Source: Euonymus europaeus (taxonomy: Eukaryota; Streptophyta; Magnoliopsida; Celastrales; Celastraceae). Taken from it: DNA of 64,000 bases. Positions 60,595 to 64,000 of the stretch are shown here, one piece after another (position 1 is the stretch's first letter; the number at the start of each line of letters is the position of its first letter). Made by a program: the position numbers and the translations under genes. The stretch covers positions 7,235,001-7,299,000 of the forward strand of contig OY756961.1 in assembly GCA_963580455.1 (NCBI GenBank). Reading direction: 5' to 3'. Below the pieces are notes generated by a model, which worked only from the letters and a program-made list of their open reading frames with translations, was not told the origin of the DNA and did no database searches.

Positions 60595-63500
60595 TCATTG
60601 GATGATATGCTCCACGGAATACAAAACAGTACTAATGTGATTAGTCAAATGGGAATGCTGGCCATAACACACACAAGCTAAAAACCCACCATACAACAAG
60701 CAATGAACGCCGAGCAGAAAGATATTCCTCCTTTGATTATCATGGCATACTGCTTCAACTCTACAACCGCTTTCATCAGTGCCAATACTATCACCTAACT
60801 GAGCCTCCATGTCGGATGCATTGTAAGACCCAAGCCAACTGAAATCAACGGGATCTTTGATAACTTTCAAATAATGACAACTCCAAATAAGAAAACCCCA
60901 TACCGTTCGGGCAAGATTGGTTATGCAACCAAGAAACTCGTTGCATGCGTTCTCAAAATCTGCAAGCAATGCTTGAATATGATATAAATTGGCATCAAAT
61001 TTGTTCATCAAAGAGCATTTAGGGCATCCATGTTTTTTCACAACAAAAGAAACATCTAAAATTGGCAACTCTGAAGTTTGAAACAAATCCCACAGTGAAC
61101 TTCTGGCAAGATTTACCAGGGACTCCCCAGCACTGGTCCAGAAATTTGCCACTGATGCAATCAGAGAAGAGTCAGAGCAATATAGATGGTGAGTTGCACC
61201 AGCAAGCAATAACGAGTATGCAGCACTAGTCCTGATCATGGCAAAAGCTTCATGCAGACATTTATCCATTTCTGGATAGAGAGCAAACAAGTCACTGGCA
61301 CGGACTTTATATGCAGAAGCTAGAGTTGTGTATATGCTGTTAAGGGAGAGATGGTGCAGAGGATGCAACCTGAAACTTAAATTCAATGGGGAATTTTCTT
61401 TCTTGGTTTCTAACTGCTCATAAAAAACTCCTTTATTAAGAATGTTCTCAAGCCTCTTGCAGCAAGATTCAGGATCACCAACTGATAGATAATCATTAAC
61501 AACTTGATCTATATAATTGGTCAAATTATCAGTTGCCTTCTCGATATAAACACAGCAGTCAAAGATTGAACAGTCCAGTTTGGAAGCAGAAATTCCCTGA
61601 TAAAGAAGCCTGTGTCAATGTTCGTTCTAAATACTCAATATTGTTTTATGGCATAAAACATAGTCAATTTACAGGAAGCTCTTTTTTTCAGCCTCCTTCA
61701 CACCAAATATACACACAAAAACACATGCATGTAGAAATACACATGATTATACTTTTCTCTGGATAAATAATGTATGGGAGTGCACACGACGGGGATGAGT
61801 CATGTCAGTTTGAGGCCAGAGATAAGAGTTTGAGGAAGGCAGTTTTAGAAAAAAATAATTTTAAACCAGTAATGTTTAGCGAGAGATAGAAGCTCAGTTA
61901 TTTCTATGCGCGAAACAGAGATGATTTTCTCTGGTTTGTTAAATGTCAAAAGGATTTTAGAGCAAAACCATCATTATTCCATCTCCAACATAGTAAGGGT
62001 CCTTAGTGCGGCCTTCCTAATGACAGGGTAAGTGAGAATTTTATATTCTCTGAGGAAAAAGAGGGATTTGACGTCATTTGATGAGCATCATCAAATGTAA
62101 AAAGTAAGAAATGTAACGATTATTAAACTTAATGATTTACATTTTGACCTTAAGTATGATAAAGAAATGGACCTGCGCCAGAAAATGATTTAGAAAAGAG
62201 AGAAATAATGCAGGAAAGGAGCTTTTAGTAAATTGAACTAGCTAGGATACAAAAAATGGCATATGTAGAATTTGAAGGATTAAATCTCAAAAATCCATGG
62301 GCCATGGCAAACTGCCTCTGAAATCAATCCGACATACATAATAGGATTTGTATTATTCAATTGGATGCATGGGTTCATGGAAATCGTTTCGAAATTAGAG
62401 TTTCAATCATTTGAAAAAAGGTAAATACTCGGATTTCAATAAGTTTTCAGGTTTTTCAGAAGAATTGCAACTTACAGGACAACTTCAAAGAAACACCAAG
62501 GCTATTGAAGACAGAAAAGAGAATAAAGCACCATATTCATTCATGCTTCTAAAGAAAACTAAACACTTGATATTTCATCGCCAAAAGCTTTAGTCAAATA
62601 TTTGTATTTCTAGGCTTTATGCTAATATTTGATGGGATAAGTACATCTTATTGGGACCAAATCAACCAAGACTCACAAGTAAATAGGATATGAAGAGTAT
62701 ATATAAAACTTCTAGATGCTAGAAAATTCTAGGCAAGACTAAACTGCTAAAGCACACCAAATATTCAAAAATACCAGATTACAATTTTACCTTGAAAAAC
62801 AAATACACAACGAAAAATGGTATCATCAGGAAATAGAAGAAACAGAAAAAAAACGTTGTCCTGAATCTCCAAATGGACAAGTTATGCAAAAGAATGTCTG
62901 AGAAAAAGAGGGTAAAAAGTAGCTTGCTAAGTATCCCTCCCAAGCCAGTGTTTCATGAATGCTAAAGAGCCCAGCCTAATAACCCATCCTAACAGTCAAA
63001 TTGGCCCAGGCCCAGCCCACATCCATGAGTGCACTCATGAATCAGCTGTAGTCCAACAAGCCTCCACAATCAAAGCTCATCTCTATCATGTGAAAACCTA
63101 TTGGACATCTTACAGAGTGGCATTAGCCATCCTTATAAATAACACTTCATATCCCCATCTTTCCGATGTGGGATGGTGTAACAATCTCATGTTCTTGTCA
63201 AGCCAACACCTGCATTGGCACACTCTGCAAATACCATGAAACACGGGATTCACAGACCCTTCCTACCCAACCCCGGATCTACAAGTAGCCCCACACGCAG
63301 ACAAGGCCCATTCCAGACATGCTGGACAAGGGGCCACACACAAGCCCACAGTCGGGAGACCGAAACCCCTCTCAAGCAGTCAAGCTAGTGTTTCATGGAC
63401 GCTGGAGAGCCCAAACCATATCCCACCCTAACAGTCCAATAGGCCTAGTCCGCATCCATAGGCACACCCATGAACCGGTTGTAGTCTAATGGACCTCCAC

Positions 63501-64000
63501 AATAAAGACTCATCCCTACCCTATCATGCGAAAACCTATTGGACATGTTAATCCTTATAAATAACACTTCACATCCCCATCGTTCCAATGTGGTATGTGT
63601 GTAACAATCCCTGCTCTTACCGAGTCACGTCGGAAAGATGTGGGATGTGTGTAACATAGCTTAAGACATGAAACTCCAGGGAAGGTACGATCACAGACAG
63701 AATGCAAAATTGGAATTGAAGAAAAGAACAAAGCATATGATGAAATGCTTCTAATTCTATATTACCTAGAGTGTAAATGAAAATAAAATAAAATAAGAGC
63801 CGAAGTAAAAGTTATAAAAGAAAAACTTTCCTAAAGTCTAACAAGCTCCTCAAGTCTTACAGAAATTTACAAGTTTAGATATGCATATTCTAAACTTAAT
63901 TTCTAAAATGGTTACCTGCAACCTCAGATCAACATAGGTAGGAGGTGATGAATCACACCGCTTACAGCAACAAATAAACTGATACTTTGACCACAATTCT
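60595..64000 (-). CDS. SET-domain protein SDG41-like, C-terminal part
   Basis: Two exons of a gene that starts beyond the right edge: from 64,000 (or beyond) to 63916 and 61596-60595, separated by a 2,319-bp GT-AG intron in phase 0. The upstream exon gives 'YQFICCCKRCDSSPPTYVDL', the Cys-rich post-SET segment. The last exon encodes 333 residues with 'DYLSVGDPESCCKRLENIL', 'LHPLHHLSLNSIYTTLASAY', 'MIRTSAAYSLLLAGATHHLY' and 'HDNQRRNIFLLGVHCLLYGG', matching by memory the C-terminal region of plant SET DOMAIN GROUP 41 proteins (SMYD-like, SET plus MYND). The SET and MYND domains themselves are outside the window, so catalytic residues cannot be checked. The frame is intact to the TGA. Substrate unknown; a lysine methyltransferase role is from the family. 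Confidence 0.85.
62944..63660. repeat. Direct repeat pair in SDG41 intron (TRIM-like)
   Basis: Two copies of about 230 bp (62,944-63,180 and 63,383-63,620), roughly 440 bp apart, share 'agtgtttcatgaatgct', 'aaaacctattggacat', 'ataaataacacttca' and 'gatgtgggat'. The copies end in 'tgtaaca', a common LTR end. Short direct repeats around a small core are typical of a TRIM, but I cannot see primer-binding or polypurine sites clearly. Compared with the flanks the text is GC-rich. Confidence 0.5.

Overview
This is nuclear DNA from a flowering plant, most likely a eudicot. It is AT-rich and intron-bearing, and it holds plant-only families: an ATL RING-H2 ligase, ASR proteins, CYP71 and egg-cell EC1 relics, and a SET-domain protein of the SDG41 type. 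Plant ribosomal-protein promoter motifs and dense nested transposons (Ty3-gypsy, Ty1-copia, MULE, PIF/Harbinger, CACTA, MITEs) fit the same picture. I cannot name the species. Few genes are alive and most of the length is mobile DNA of different ages. All calls come from reading the sequence by eye; no database search was run.

Layout. 0.4-4.1 kb: decayed Ty3-gypsy element, then 1.3 kb of non-coding repeat. 6.1-6.6 kb: intact ATL RING-H2 gene (+) behind a short overlapping uORF. 7.2-11.0 kb: complete RPL3 gene (-), five coding exons plus a leader intron, with telo-box and site II motifs upstream. 11.6-17.6 kb: a 5,978-bp Mutator-like element with inverted ends and a perfect 9-bp target duplication; it carries a broken FAR1-type transposase and pieces of a CYP71 P450. 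17.8-21.4 kb: multi-exon gene (+) for a basic SAP-like protein with an internal 390-bp duplication and a frameshift. 22.5-22.9 kb: broken EC1 gene. 23.04-23.11 kb: tRNA-His(GUG) (-).

23.6-47.5 kb is a tandem segmental duplication of an ASR locus. Copy A (23.6-26.5 kb) holds ASR-A, with a MITE next to its TATA box. Copy B (27.0-47.5 kb) has been stretched to about 20 kb by insertions: a block of FMO and NSUN5 gene fragments, a 7.57-kb copia element (28,947-36,515, TSD GTCTG), a 5.19-kb copia element (40,052-45,240, TSD ATAGT) and a 981-bp TIR element inside the ASR-B intron. Both copia elements have LTR pairs about 99% identical, so both are young, and both have broken coding regions.

47.5-60.3 kb is mostly decayed repeats: a Stowaway-like MITE, LTR remnants, a second FAR1-type transposase relic with a degenerate OTU-like segment, a PIF/Harbinger relic and AT-rich minisatellites. 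60.6-64.0 kb holds the 3' half of a SET-domain gene of the SDG41 type (-), which runs off the right edge.

The live genes are separate nuclear genes, not a pathway. The most informative story is transposon-driven: paralogues diverging by insertion into promoter and intron, and gene fragments carried or assembled by DNA transposons.
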